Shown piece by piece: positions 55,040 to 62,218 of a stretch of 64,000 nucleotides of DNA. Within the stretch, counting starts at the first letter, position 1. Every line of letters begins with the position of its first letter. Source of the stretch: CAHJXF01 sp038225855 (GTDB lineage Bacteria > Pseudomonadota > Gammaproteobacteria > Burkholderiales > Burkholderiaceae_D); the NCBI GenBank assembly GCA_038225855.1, contig JBBRQU010000003.1, forward strand, positions 62,001-126,000, given 5' to 3'. The position numbers and the translations under genes were made by a program. The notes below the pieces were generated by a model. The model was not told the DNA's origin, did not search any database, and was given only the letters and a program-made list of their open reading frames with translations.

Positions 55040-56202
55040 GATGGGAAGGTCTCTTCCACAATGGGTACGCCGCGCTCGACCACGACCGCGCCATCGAGCG
55101 CGATCGTGCAATGTCGCATCGGCAGGTCGAAGTGCCCGAGCGTATGACGACCCGCGACTTCGTTGGCGCCGGTCGAGAACAGGAAGTTGCCCGCGAACGC
55201 GCGCAGCTCGGTGCCGTTGCAATCGCGCTTGTCGTAGAACGCGAGCGCATCCCAGCGTGCGTCGGGGTTCAGCCCCCAGCCGACATGCGAAACGGCATAC
55301 GCATTGCGATTGCCTTCGAGCTCCTCCCACGATTTCCAGTAGCCACGCATCAGATCCGCATCGACGCCGTCGCCGACGATCGCGACGATGCCGTCGTTCT
55401 CGATCGTCAGTTCAATGCGGTCGCGCAGGTAAGTCTTGAATGCGAGGTTGACGTCGCCCGGCGCGAGCACCAGCGTGCCGTTGACGCTCCCTGCCGCGGG
55501 AAACGCGAGGCACAACCCGCCCGGCCAATGCGCGACCTGCCCGGGCTTGGCGCAATAGCCCCACGCCCCGCCGATCTTCGCGCCCTTCAGTTGCACGGTG
55601 AGATTGCTCCCCGCCTCAGAGGTCACGTGCATCGTCGTTGCCGCGTTCGACGCCGCCCGCAGCTTCTTCATCGCCGCGCGCACGACAGCTTCGAGCTTCT
55701 CGTCGGGCACGCAGCGCTCGAGAATTTCGGGATGCTCGTTCGACACCATCAGAAGACGCGCGCCGCCTTTCAGAATGTCGGGCAGTTCAGGCGCGTGCAG
55801 CAGACCTTCGACCGTGCAATCAATCACGAGCGTGGATGCCGCGAGCGCCTGCACCACCGGGCCGAGTTGGCCGATCGCATCCGACGCGCCGGTCGATCGA
55901 ATCGGGATCGACGACGCGGGCGACGGCGTGGGCACGACCAGATGAAAGACGCGCGCTCCGAGTTGCAAAGCGGCGATATCGGCGAGATCGACCAGGACGC
56001 GGCGCGACTGCGATTCCGACAATATTGCGACGATGTCGCCCGGCGCGATTGCCGAGCGGCGCAGCACCTCTGCGAAGGCAGCAATCCAGCGGGCTTCGAT
56101 GCGTTCGACCAGCACGATGCGCGTTCCTTTGAAGGCCGTTCGGTTGGGACGAATGCCGATCGCATGGGCTCCCCCGAATGCGCGAAGATACGCCTTCGCC
56201 AA
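55036..56202 (-). CDS. NicX-like 2,5-dihydroxypyridine 5,6-dioxygenase candidate
   Basis: The 388-residue protein resembles the NicX family, which shares a fold with M29 aminopeptidases but uses a mononuclear Fe(II) for extradiol-type ring cleavage. Candidate iron ligands are Glu196 (TSEAGSN), His306 (SHVGWGLNP) and the H-x-D pair His357/Asp359 (GHFDLPM), the order expected of NicX. It would cleave 2,5-dihydroxypyridine to N-formylmaleamate. It heads the minus-strand group; its promoter faces the flavin reductase gene across a palindrome. The alternative is an M29-type aminopeptidase. Confidence 0.7.
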   Translation of the reverse strand: MAKAYLRAFGGAHAIGIRPNRTAFKGTRIVLVERIEARWIAAFAEVLRRSAIAPGDIVAILSESQSRRVLVDLADIAALQLGARVFHLVVPTPSPASSIPIRSTGASDAIGQLGPVVQALAASTLVIDCTVEGLLHAPELPDILKGGARLLMVSNEHPEILERCVPDEKLEAVVRAAMKKLRAASNAATTMHVTSEAGSNLTVQLKGAKIGGAWGYCAKPGQVAHWPGGLCLAFPAAGSVNGTLVLAPGDVNLAFKTYLRDRIELTIENDGIVAIVGDGVDADLMRGYWKSWEELEGNRNAYAVSHVGWGLNPDARWDALAFYDKRDCNGTELRAFAGNFLFSTGANEVAGRHTLGHFDLPMRHCTIALDGAVVVERGVPIVEETFPS

Positions 56203-56255
56203 TCATCCGGGCCGCCTTGCAGGCGCCGTGAAGGGCGACTATCCTGCCCGCGATA

Positions 56256-56275
56256 TTAGATGAATTTTCATATAA
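56256..56275. promoter_or_regulatory. Palindrome in the divergent catabolic promoter
   Basis: TTAGATGAA and TTCATATAA form 9-bp arms with a TT centre and a single mismatch, in an A+T-rich patch between the NicX-like and flavin-reductase genes. The size and composition suit a MarR-family dimer, and a MarR gene lies nearby at 57588. It is the best candidate for coordinated repression of both strands. Confidence 0.6.
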
Positions 56276-56335
56276 CTCACCGTACGAGCCCAGCTACGCC
56301 GCTGCGTTTTGCGCGCGCTTCGTGATGGTAAACCG

Positions 56336-56917
56336 ATGCCCGACCCGCTGATCGCGCAACCGCGTGAAGACGAGGCGCCCCGCTCGCCCGACTTCGACAG
56401 CGCGCATTTTCGCAGTGCGCTCGCGCAGTTCGCGACCGGCGTGACGATCATCACGACGCGCGCTGTCGATGCACAGGGTGAGCCGCATCTGGTGGGCTTC
56501 ACGGCCAGTTCGTTCAACTCGGTGTCGCTGGCTCCGCCGCTGGTGCTGTGGAGCCTGTCGCGTGTGGCCGGCAGCCTCGCGATCTTTCGAGACAACACCC
56601 ACTACGCGGTCAACGTGCTGGCGTCCGATCAGATCGAACTGTCGCGCCGCTTCGGCTCGCGCACCGACAAGCTCGAGTCCGATGAGGGCGTCGCATTCGA
56701 TCGCTTCGAGGGCATCTCGTGGCGCGAGGGTTTTCGCGGCGCGCCGGTGTTCGAAGGCTGCTGCGCGTGGTTCGAATGCTTCAATCGCAGCCGCTACGAA
56801 GAAGGCGATCATGTGATCTTCGTCGGCGAAGTCGAGCGCTGCGGCTTTTCCGGTCGCGAACCGCTGATCTTCCAGGGCGGTGGCTATCACATGACGCAGC
56901 CGCATCCGGATCGCTGA
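56336..56917 (+). CDS. Flavin reductase (HpaC-like)
   Basis: The 193-residue flavin reductase-like protein has FATGVTIITTRAV, GFTASSFNSVSLAPPLVLWSL and GDHVIFVGEVERC, as in NAD(P)H:flavin oxidoreductases that feed two-component monooxygenases. The start at ATG 56336 gives MPDPLIAQPR. It is divergent from the NicX-like gene; a monooxygenase partner could be the acyl-CoA-dehydrogenase-fold protein. Confidence 0.85.
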   Translation: MPDPLIAQPREDEAPRSPDFDSAHFRSALAQFATGVTIITTRAVDAQGEPHLVGFTASSFNSVSLAPPLVLWSLSRVAGSLAIFRDNTHYAVNVLASDQIELSRRFGSRTDKLESDEGVAFDRFEGISWREGFRGAPVFEGCCAWFECFNRSRYEEGDHVIFVGEVERCGFSGREPLIFQGGGYHMTQPHPDR

Positions 56918-56952
56918 TTCGATTGGGCGCAACTCGAGCACTGATCCCCGGT

Positions 56953-57009
56953 CTCCCCGGCGAAGGCCGGGGCCCAAGCAACACCGTCGCCCCGGCGGAG
57001 GCCGGGGTC
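56953..57009. repeat. REP-like hairpin pair D
   Basis: Two hairpins in direct orientation, CCCCGGCGAAGGCCGGGG (about 56955-56972) and CCCCGGCGGAGGCCGGGG (about 56990-57007), each followed by a CCAAG flank. They lie between the flavin reductase and CMD-family genes, with no change of strand, so they may mark a transcript boundary. Confidence 0.75.
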
Positions 57010-57050
57010 CAAGTTTCTTCAATTTTTGACCTTCACAGACCGACCACGCC

Positions 57051-57581
57051 ATGCCCCGCCTCCCCTACATCACCGATCAACAAGCCGGCGACACGCCGCT
57101 CGTCGCCGCGATCCGCCAGCGCCGCGGCGGGGCCCTGTTGAACCTCGATCGTCAACTGCTCTACAGCCCCGCGTTCGCGCAAGGCTGGAACGCGCTGCTC
57201 GGCGCGGTCCGCACGCAGTTGAAGGTCGATCCCAAACTGCGCGAACTCGCGATGTGCGTCGTCGCGGTGCTGAACGGCGCCGAGTACGAATACGTGCATC
57301 ACGCGCCCGAGTTCGTGAAGGCCGGCGGCAAGGAAGTGCAGATCACCGCTGTGCATCGCATGTCTTCACACGACATCGACGCATCGCTGTTCGACGAAGT
57401 CGAGAACGCGACGATTGCGTTGAGCGCGCAGATGACGAAGAAGGTGAAGGTCGAAGACGCGACCTTCGACACGCTTCGCAGCCACTTGGGCGACGCGTGC
57501 ACGGTCGAATTGGTCGGCGTGATCGCGGCCTACAACATGGTGTCGCGCTTTCTGGTCGCGCTCGGCATCGAGCCCGAGTGA
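57051..57581 (+). CDS. Carboxymuconolactone-decarboxylase/AhpD-family protein
   Basis: The 176-residue protein has the CMD core (RELAMCVVAVLNGAEYEYVHHAPEF, in one helix pair) with no CxxC redox motif. Such proteins occur beside aromatic and heterocycle catabolism genes and act as decarboxylases or hydrolase-like partners. The start is MPRLPYITDQ at 57051. The MarR gene starts 6 bp after its stop. Confidence 0.85.
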   Translation: MPRLPYITDQQAGDTPLVAAIRQRRGGALLNLDRQLLYSPAFAQGWNALLGAVRTQLKVDPKLRELAMCVVAVLNGAEYEYVHHAPEFVKAGGKEVQITAVHRMSSHDIDASLFDEVENATIALSAQMTKKVKVEDATFDTLRSHLGDACTVELVGVIAAYNMVSRFLVALGIEPE

Positions 57582-57587
57582 TCGGCG

Positions 57588-58046
57588 ATGGCTGGTCACA
57601 CGCGCGTATCAGTCCCTCGCGCGACGCGCTGGGAAGTCGACGACTACCTCTCTTATCTGCTCGCGCGCGCGAGTCACAGGGTCGCGTCGGAGTTCCATCG
57701 CGAAGTGCGCGCGGCGGGACTCACGGTGCTCGAATGGCGCGTGCTCGCGACGCTCTCCGACGGTCGCGCGCGCAGCGTCGGAGAGCTTGCATCGATCGCA
57801 CTCGCACAGCAATCGACCGTGACCAAGCTGCTCGGCCGCATGGAAGCCGACGGTCGCATCGCACGCACCGATGGCGAGGTCGATCGTCGTCAGTCGCTGG
57901 TGCGCATCACGCGCGCGGGCCGCGCCGCGCTCGGCGCGCTGCTCGCGCGATCGAAGCACCACGATCGCGCGGCCATTGCAAGACTGAGCGCACGCGAAGC
58001 AAGCTCGTTGAAGAGCGCGTTGAAGAAACTGATCGACCCGGCGTGA
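57588..58046 (+). CDS. MarR-family transcriptional regulator
   Basis: The 152-residue winged-helix repressor has WRVLATLSDGRARSVGELAS, the recognition helix region QSTVTKLLGRMEADG and the wing GEVDRRQSLVRITRAG. MarR-type NicR proteins regulate nicotinate pathways. It lies 6 bp after the CMD gene and 17 bp from the convergent transporter. Its likely operator is the palindrome at 56256-56275. Confidence 0.9.
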   Translation: MAGHTRVSVPRATRWEVDDYLSYLLARASHRVASEFHREVRAAGLTVLEWRVLATLSDGRARSVGELASIALAQQSTVTKLLGRMEADGRIARTDGEVDRRQSLVRITRAGRAALGALLARSKHHDRAAIARLSAREASSLKSALKKLIDPA

Positions 58047-58062
58047 GCTTCGGACTCGGCGT

Positions 58063-58965
58063 TCAGCGTCCCGCAAGCCTGATCCCCGCGAGGATCAACA
58101 GCAGCCCCGCCGCGTGATACCACTGCGGCCATTCGCCCAGCAACAGCGCCGACAACACCGCCGCGAACACCGGCGTGAGATTGGCGAAGAACACCGGCAG
58201 CGTCGCTCCCGCGCGCGACACGCCGCGATCCCAGCAGAAGTACGCGACCAGCGACGGCAGGACCGACACATAGGCCAGCACCAGCCACGCACGCGGCGTA
58301 TCGAAGTGCGACGGGACGTCGAAGAATGCGGTTTCGATCCACACGCACGGCAACGCGAACAAGAGACCCGTCGCAATCTGCGCGAACAGCAGCGTGGTGA
58401 GCGGCACATCCGGACGCCGCGTCTTCAACACCCACGTGTAGATGCTCCACACGATCGCCGCGACGAGCATGAAGAGATCGCCCGGCACGAAGCTCAACGT
58501 CAGCAAGCGCGACGCGTCTCCGCGCACCAGCACCAACAGCACGCCAACGATCGACACCACCGCGCCGGTCGCTCGACGCGCACCGACCTGCTCGCCGAAG
58601 AACAGCGCGCCGAACAGCAGCGTGAACACCGGCGTGGACGCGGCGATCAGGGTCACGTTGTTGGGCGTGGAAGTGGTGAGCGCGAGGTACTGCAGCGCGT
58701 TGTACGACCCGACGCCGAGCACACCGAGTGCAGCAACCACGCGCCACTCGCGCGCCAACACCGCGCGATGCGCGAGCAGCCCGCGCCACGCGAACGGCAA
58801 CAGGATCAGCGACGCGAGCAACCAGCGCATCGCGTTCAACGCCATCGGCGCGATCGTGCCGACCGCAAGGCGACCGACGATGGCGTTGCCCGCCCAGAAG
58901 AGCGGCGGGAGCATCAGGAGCGTGAGGGTCGAGGCGTCGAGACGCGACGAGCGTTCCGGATTCAT
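58063..58965 (-). CDS. DMT/EamA-family transporter
   Basis: The 300-residue inner-membrane protein has ten predicted helices in two EamA repeats (LLMLPPLFWAGNAIVGRLAV; VAYFCWDRGVSRAGATLPVF). The start is MNPERSSRLDA at 58965. It converges with the MarR gene, so membership in the catabolic cluster is plausible but not shown. The substrate cannot be assigned. Confidence 0.9.
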   Translation of the reverse strand: MNPERSSRLDASTLTLLMLPPLFWAGNAIVGRLAVGTIAPMALNAMRWLLASLILLPFAWRGLLAHRAVLAREWRVVAALGVLGVGSYNALQYLALTTSTPNNVTLIAASTPVFTLLFGALFFGEQVGARRATGAVVSIVGVLLVLVRGDASRLLTLSFVPGDLFMLVAAIVWSIYTWVLKTRRPDVPLTTLLFAQIATGLLFALPCVWIETAFFDVPSHFDTPRAWLVLAYVSVLPSLVAYFCWDRGVSRAGATLPVFFANLTPVFAAVLSALLLGEWPQWYHAAGLLLILAGIRLAGR

Positions 58966-59064
58966 TGGCTGGAGGAGCGATGGCAGGAGGGCCGTCAATA
59001 TCGCCGGCGAAATTCCGAAGCATTGACTGCTGGCTGACGCTCGCACCTGATGAAGAAACACACG

Positions 59065-59270
59065 ATGAAACTGGACCTCGCTCCTCTTTCGACTTCCATT
59101 TCACGGCTCGAAGAAGCCCGAACACCTACGCTCGCGACCCGACGCAAGCGCTGATCCGCGACGGCGTGATTCAGCGCTTCGAGTTCACCTACGAAATCAG
59201 CCACAAGATGCAAGCTGCGCGATTCTTCACCGACGCCCACGCGGTACGACGACATGCCCTTCCACTGATT
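59065..59270 (+). pseudogene. HepT-like (nucleotidyltransferase substrate-binding) remnant
   Basis: From an ATG at 59065 the reading MKLDLAPLSTSISRLEEA matches the N-terminus of HI0074/HepT-type HEPN proteins, but meets a stop after 29 codons. The other frame continues with IRDGVIQRFEFTYEISHKM, the family's core motif. One lost base near 59110 joins them. The remainder is degenerate and no MntA-type partner gene is adjacent. Together with the noncoding rest of 58966-59282, nothing else is seen in this gap. Confidence 0.65.
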
Positions 59271-59282
59271 GACGTCGCCCCC

Positions 59283-60275
59283 TCACCGCGCCCGCGCATC
59301 ATCCGGAAAGAATTCCTTCATCAAGAACGTTTCGAGCTGCGCCTGATCCTTCGGCCTTGCCGACATCGTGAAGACCTTGCCGAGGCGATGCGATTCCCAT
59401 TCGAAGTCGCCGGGCTTCTGCTCGCGGATGATGCCGATCATGCTGCGGATGACGGCGATGCGGATATCGGGATTGTTGCCCTGCTGGACCTCGACCTGCT
59501 GCGACCAGTTGCGGCGAAAGGATTTGTTCCAGCCGCGAAACAGGAACTGGGCTTCGTGCGCGCCGACGCGCTGCATCTGAAAGAGGCCTCCGCCCGCGTT
59601 CGGATCCTGATCGGGACTTGCCGATCGCTGCTGGGACGCGACGTTGGCCGTCGCGATCCGCTTGGCGCGATTGTCATCGCTCTCGACGACCTCGTCCGGA
59701 GCGCCGCCGTTCTGCGCGCGACGCGCGCGCTGGCGTTGGGCGATCAAGTCCGAGAAGTCTTGGTTCGTGTCGGGGGCCGGTTGCGGCGCCGGCGCGGCTT
59801 CGGATGCGGGTGCGGGTGCAGGCGCGGGCGAAGGCGAAGGCGGCGGAACGACGAAGCCGGTCGGTGGCCTGTTGATCGCGATCTGCGGGATCTGTCGTGG
59901 GGGCGCGGGCCTGGGACGAACCGTCGCCTTGGGCGGCTGCGGCTTCGTTTGCTCAGGCGTGGGTTGCGATTCTTCGGCTCTGGCCTGCGGCTGCGGTTTC
60001 GATTGCTCGATCGTCACCGAAAGCGGGCCCGCCTCCTCGCCGGCGGTGCGCAACGGTTGCTCGCTGTTCTGCAGGAACGGGATGAAGATCACGACGAAGT
60101 GGATGAACAGCGAGAGCGCAATCGCGACCGTGATCGCGCGCACCGTGATGCGGTCGTACCGCCTCGGGCCCTCGTCGTCGAACGCGGTCTTCGGCGCCGG
60201 CGCGGCGCCTCGCGCGTCGTCCCGCGCGGCATCGGACAACTCGGGCACCTGCTTGCGGATGGGGACGACTTTCAA
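59283..60275 (-). CDS. TonB-like envelope protein of unknown function
   Basis: The 330-residue protein has a cytoplasmic N-terminus, one membrane helix (about 47-70), a long Pro/Gln/Ala-rich periplasmic stretch (about 95-175) and a folded C-terminal domain (about 215-325) containing FRGWNKSFRRNWSQQVEV. The architecture is TonB/TolA-like, but the C-terminal TonB signature is not visible. Its ATG overlaps the zeta-toxin TGA (ATGA), so it belongs to the toxin-antitoxin transcript. Confidence 0.8.
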   Translation of the reverse strand: MKVVPIRKQVPELSDAARDDARGAAPAPKTAFDDEGPRRYDRITVRAITVAIALSLFIHFVVIFIPFLQNSEQPLRTAGEEAGPLSVTIEQSKPQPQARAEESQPTPEQTKPQPPKATVRPRPAPPRQIPQIAINRPPTGFVVPPPSPSPAPAPAPASEAAPAPQPAPDTNQDFSDLIAQRQRARRAQNGGAPDEVVESDDNRAKRIATANVASQQRSASPDQDPNAGGGLFQMQRVGAHEAQFLFRGWNKSFRRNWSQQVEVQQGNNPDIRIAVIRSMIGIIREQKPGDFEWESHRLGKVFTMSARPKDQAQLETFLMKEFFPDDARAR

Positions 60276-61024
60276 CGCGCGGTTTCCTTCGGCAAACGGG
60301 TGGTGGCATGGAGTGCCGCGGCGACGATGGGTCTGGCCCAGTCGGGCGTCGCCGACAGATCCGGCGGCGCCACGATGCGGCCGTGATGGAGATGCAAGAG
60401 CAGCACGGGTTGCGGCACGGCGCCCGCCGCGGGATCGGCCTCGGCGCTGTTGTCGTACAGACGTAGAGCGGCCAGATGGGGAATGAGTTCGATCAGATTC
60501 AAGCGGCTGTGCTGATAGCGCCGCCGGATGGCTACTTCCGGAATGTCATGGCCGCCGCGTTGTACGCGCGAGCGTACGCGGTGGATGTGCAGTTCGGGAC
60601 TGGCCAGCCCTGCGTACCAGACATGAATCGCGATTCCCGCGGTCGCAGCTTCGGTCAGCAGGCGCGGCAATGTGTGTCCGCCCAGCGTGGTCTCGAAGGC
60701 GTGATCGAGGCGCTCGGAGATCGCGCGTTCGAGCAGGCGCTTGCCCTGCTGCCACGCGAGTCCGTTGGCCTCGGTCTGGTCGAGGCGCGGACTGGCGATC
60801 AGCAGGCGGCGCGCCGCTTCGTCGGGATTGAAATAGTCGGCGCCGTGCGCGCGAAAGGCGGCGCCGGCGATGCTGCTCTTGCCCGCGCCGTTCACGCCCG
60901 CGAGCACATAGATATTCGAGACGGCTCGCGGCTTCTTCGCACCATCGCCTTTCGATGCCGACGGCGACGGCGACGCGAGGCGAAGCTTCACGCGCGTATG
61001 GCGTTCTTGCACAACCGCGGTCAC
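60272..61024 (-). CDS. Zeta-toxin-like P-loop kinase
   Basis: The protein has a Walker A motif YVLAGVNGAGKSS (about 41-51) and the zeta-family segments DYFNPDEAARRLL and FETTLGG, plus RVQRGGHDIPEVAIRRRY. Zeta toxins phosphorylate UDP-sugar precursors of the cell wall. The start is uncertain: GTG 61024 gives 250 residues; GTG 60922 (reading VSNIYVLAG) gives 216, closer to the family. It lies 10 bp after the Phd-type antitoxin and couples to the TonB-like gene. Confidence 0.8.
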   Translation of the reverse strand: MTAVVQERHTRVKLRLASPSPSASKGDGAKKPRAVSNIYVLAGVNGAGKSSIAGAAFRAHGADYFNPDEAARRLLIASPRLDQTEANGLAWQQGKRLLERAISERLDHAFETTLGGHTLPRLLTEAATAGIAIHVWYAGLASPELHIHRVRSRVQRGGHDIPEVAIRRRYQHSRLNLIELIPHLAALRLYDNSAEADPAAGAVPQPVLLLHLHHGRIVAPPDLSATPDWARPIVAAALHATTRLPKETAR

Positions 61025-61034
61025 GGCGCGTGCG

Positions 61035-61415
61035 TCAGCGTCCCCGGCGCGCAAGCTTGGGCAGCGGCTTGCCCGGGCGGGCCGCCTTCACCGCGGCGCG
61101 TCCCAGCATGGCGGGGGTTGCGTCGAACGCGTCGGCCATGCCCTTCTTCGCTTTCGCCGTCTGCATGCGCGCGAGCAGTTGGTCGAACTCGGCATCGAGC
61201 GCGTCGAGCGCCTGTGTGCGCCCTCTCGCGAGCGACTGGAACTCTTCATACGAAACCAGCACGGCGCGCGGCGCGTCATGACGCGTGATCGCGACCGGCG
61301 AGCCGGCGGCCACGCGGTCGAGCATGGTGCCGAAGGCGTTCTTCACATCGGTCGACGCGATGCTGGGAATGTCGATCAGTTCGCCTTGGTTGTTGCGAAA
61401 CGTCAGCGTGGACAT
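61035..61415 (-). CDS. Phd/YefM-type antitoxin
   Basis: The 126-residue protein begins MSTLTFRNNQGELIDIPSI and continues TDVKNAFGTMLDRVAAGSPVAITRHDAPRAVLVSYEEF (in two blocks), a Phd-like domain, with a basic C-terminus (KPLPKLARRGR). The start is ATG 61415; the frame is open upstream but the family start and operator position support this ATG. It precedes the zeta-like toxin, which would make an unusual Phd-zeta pairing. Confidence 0.85.
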   Translation of the reverse strand: MSTLTFRNNQGELIDIPSIASTDVKNAFGTMLDRVAAGSPVAITRHDAPRAVLVSYEEFQSLARGRTQALDALDAEFDQLLARMQTAKAKKGMADAFDATPAMLGRAAVKAARPGKPLPKLARRGR

Positions 61416-61457
61416 GGTTGGCTCCGGTGAACACCTGTCCGGCCATTCTAGCTGAAT

Positions 61458-61472
61458 TGGACGTTTTGTCCA
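61458..61472. promoter_or_regulatory. Candidate operator of the Phd/zeta module
   Basis: TGGAC and GTCCA form a perfect inverted repeat with a 5-bp spacer (GTTTT), 42 bp upstream of the antitoxin start. The position fits an autorepression site, although the arms are short and the sequence alone does not prove it. Confidence 0.45.
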
Positions 61473-61595
61473 TAACGACCAGTCAAAATCAAAGTCGAGC
61501 GCGCGGCGGGCGGCGGGCGGCGTCGCGCTCACAGAAACATCCTGTTGACTGATAAGGTATGCACGTTGGCGTACATTACGTGGGTTCCCTCCTAC

Positions 61596-61627
61596 AAAAA
61601 AAGCGCCCCTGCGCAGGGTACCGGCGC
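61596..61627 (-). terminator. Rho-independent-type terminator on the minus strand
   Basis: Read on the minus strand, a stem made of GCGC...GCGC and the self-complementary CCCTGCGCAGGG is followed by seven T (61602-61596). This is a standard intrinsic terminator. It stops transcripts entering the antitoxin/zeta operon from the right, or could act as an attenuator in its leader. In the plus sense it lies in the leader of the broken GntR gene. Confidence 0.65.
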
Positions 61628-61662
61628 GATTTGGCGCCGCCAAAGGAGCAGGTGAGGAAGAA

Positions 61663-62159
61663 ATGTCTTCGGTGCCACAGAACCTGTCGACCTGCACACG
61701 CGTGAAGTCTGCCGCCCATTCAAAGGCCGGCAGGGTGCGCTCTCTACAAGGGTTGCAGCGCGAAAGCGCGACTTCGCTCTACGAACAGATTGCCGACGGG
61801 CTGCGCCAGCACGTTTCGTCGGGCCAGGCGCGAGCGCAAGTGCCGACCGAGGAAGCGCTGACGCAGATGTTCGGCGTCAGTCGCTCCATGGTGCGCAAGG
61901 CGGTGCAGCGCCTGGTCGACCTGAAGATCCAGCTGCCGCGCGCCGAGTTTCTCGTCAGTTGCCGTCAGCCGCCGCGCGAAATCGGCGAGGCGCTCGAGAT
62001 TTCACAAAGCTCGAGATTTCACAAAGCTCATTTCTGCTCGTGCTCGACCGCATCACGCGCGACCATACCGGCGCGGCGGTGGAGATGACCACACACTTCT
62101 TGAGGCCGGACGTTTATCAGTTCAGCTTCGTGCTGAACGATCTGGCTCGCGTGCAATAG
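61663..62159 (+). pseudogene. GntR-family regulator with internal deletion and frameshift
   Basis: From ATG 61663 (after GAGGAAG) the N-terminal winged-helix domain is intact: SATSLYEQIADGLRQHVSSG, TEEALTQMFGVSRSMVRKAV. Soon after VQRLVDLKIQ, sequence jumps to what looks like the end of a UTRA ligand domain, so the middle ~100 residues are missing. A 17-bp perfect duplication then shifts the frame; collapsing one copy restores SSFLLVLDRITRDHTGAAVE and a stop at 62157-62159. The gene was broken at least twice. It sits directly before the DUF6351 gene and may once have controlled it. Confidence 0.8.
61993..62026 (+). repeat. 17-bp perfect tandem duplication
   Basis: CTCGAGATTTCACAAAG occurs twice in a row (61993-62009 and 62010-62026). 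Seventeen is not divisible by three, so the second copy shifts the GntR reading frame. Collapse of one copy gives a continuous UTRA-type ending. The duplication is recent, since the copies are identical. Confidence 0.95.
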
Positions 62160-62218
62160 CGCTCTCGGTCCGCGGCCGAGGGGTAGAGAAAAAATTGTTC
62201 ACAGGGGAGAGATCAAAG

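Noticed and set aside
55036..56202. M29-type aminopeptidase call for the NicX-like gene
   Set aside because: The HxD pair near the C-terminus, the Glu and His positions and the coupled NicD-like hydrolase favour the dioxygenase, though the alternative is kept as a caveat.
58995..59255. 86-codon minus-strand gene in the gap before the TonB-like gene
   Set aside because: The opposite strand carries recognisable HepT motifs, and this frame has no family features.
61590..61650. Glycine or other riboswitch before the GntR gene
   Set aside because: An AAAGGAGCA segment and nearby hairpins resemble a glycine aptamer end, but the GGAGAG part and overall order are missing; the minus-strand terminator explains the main hairpin.
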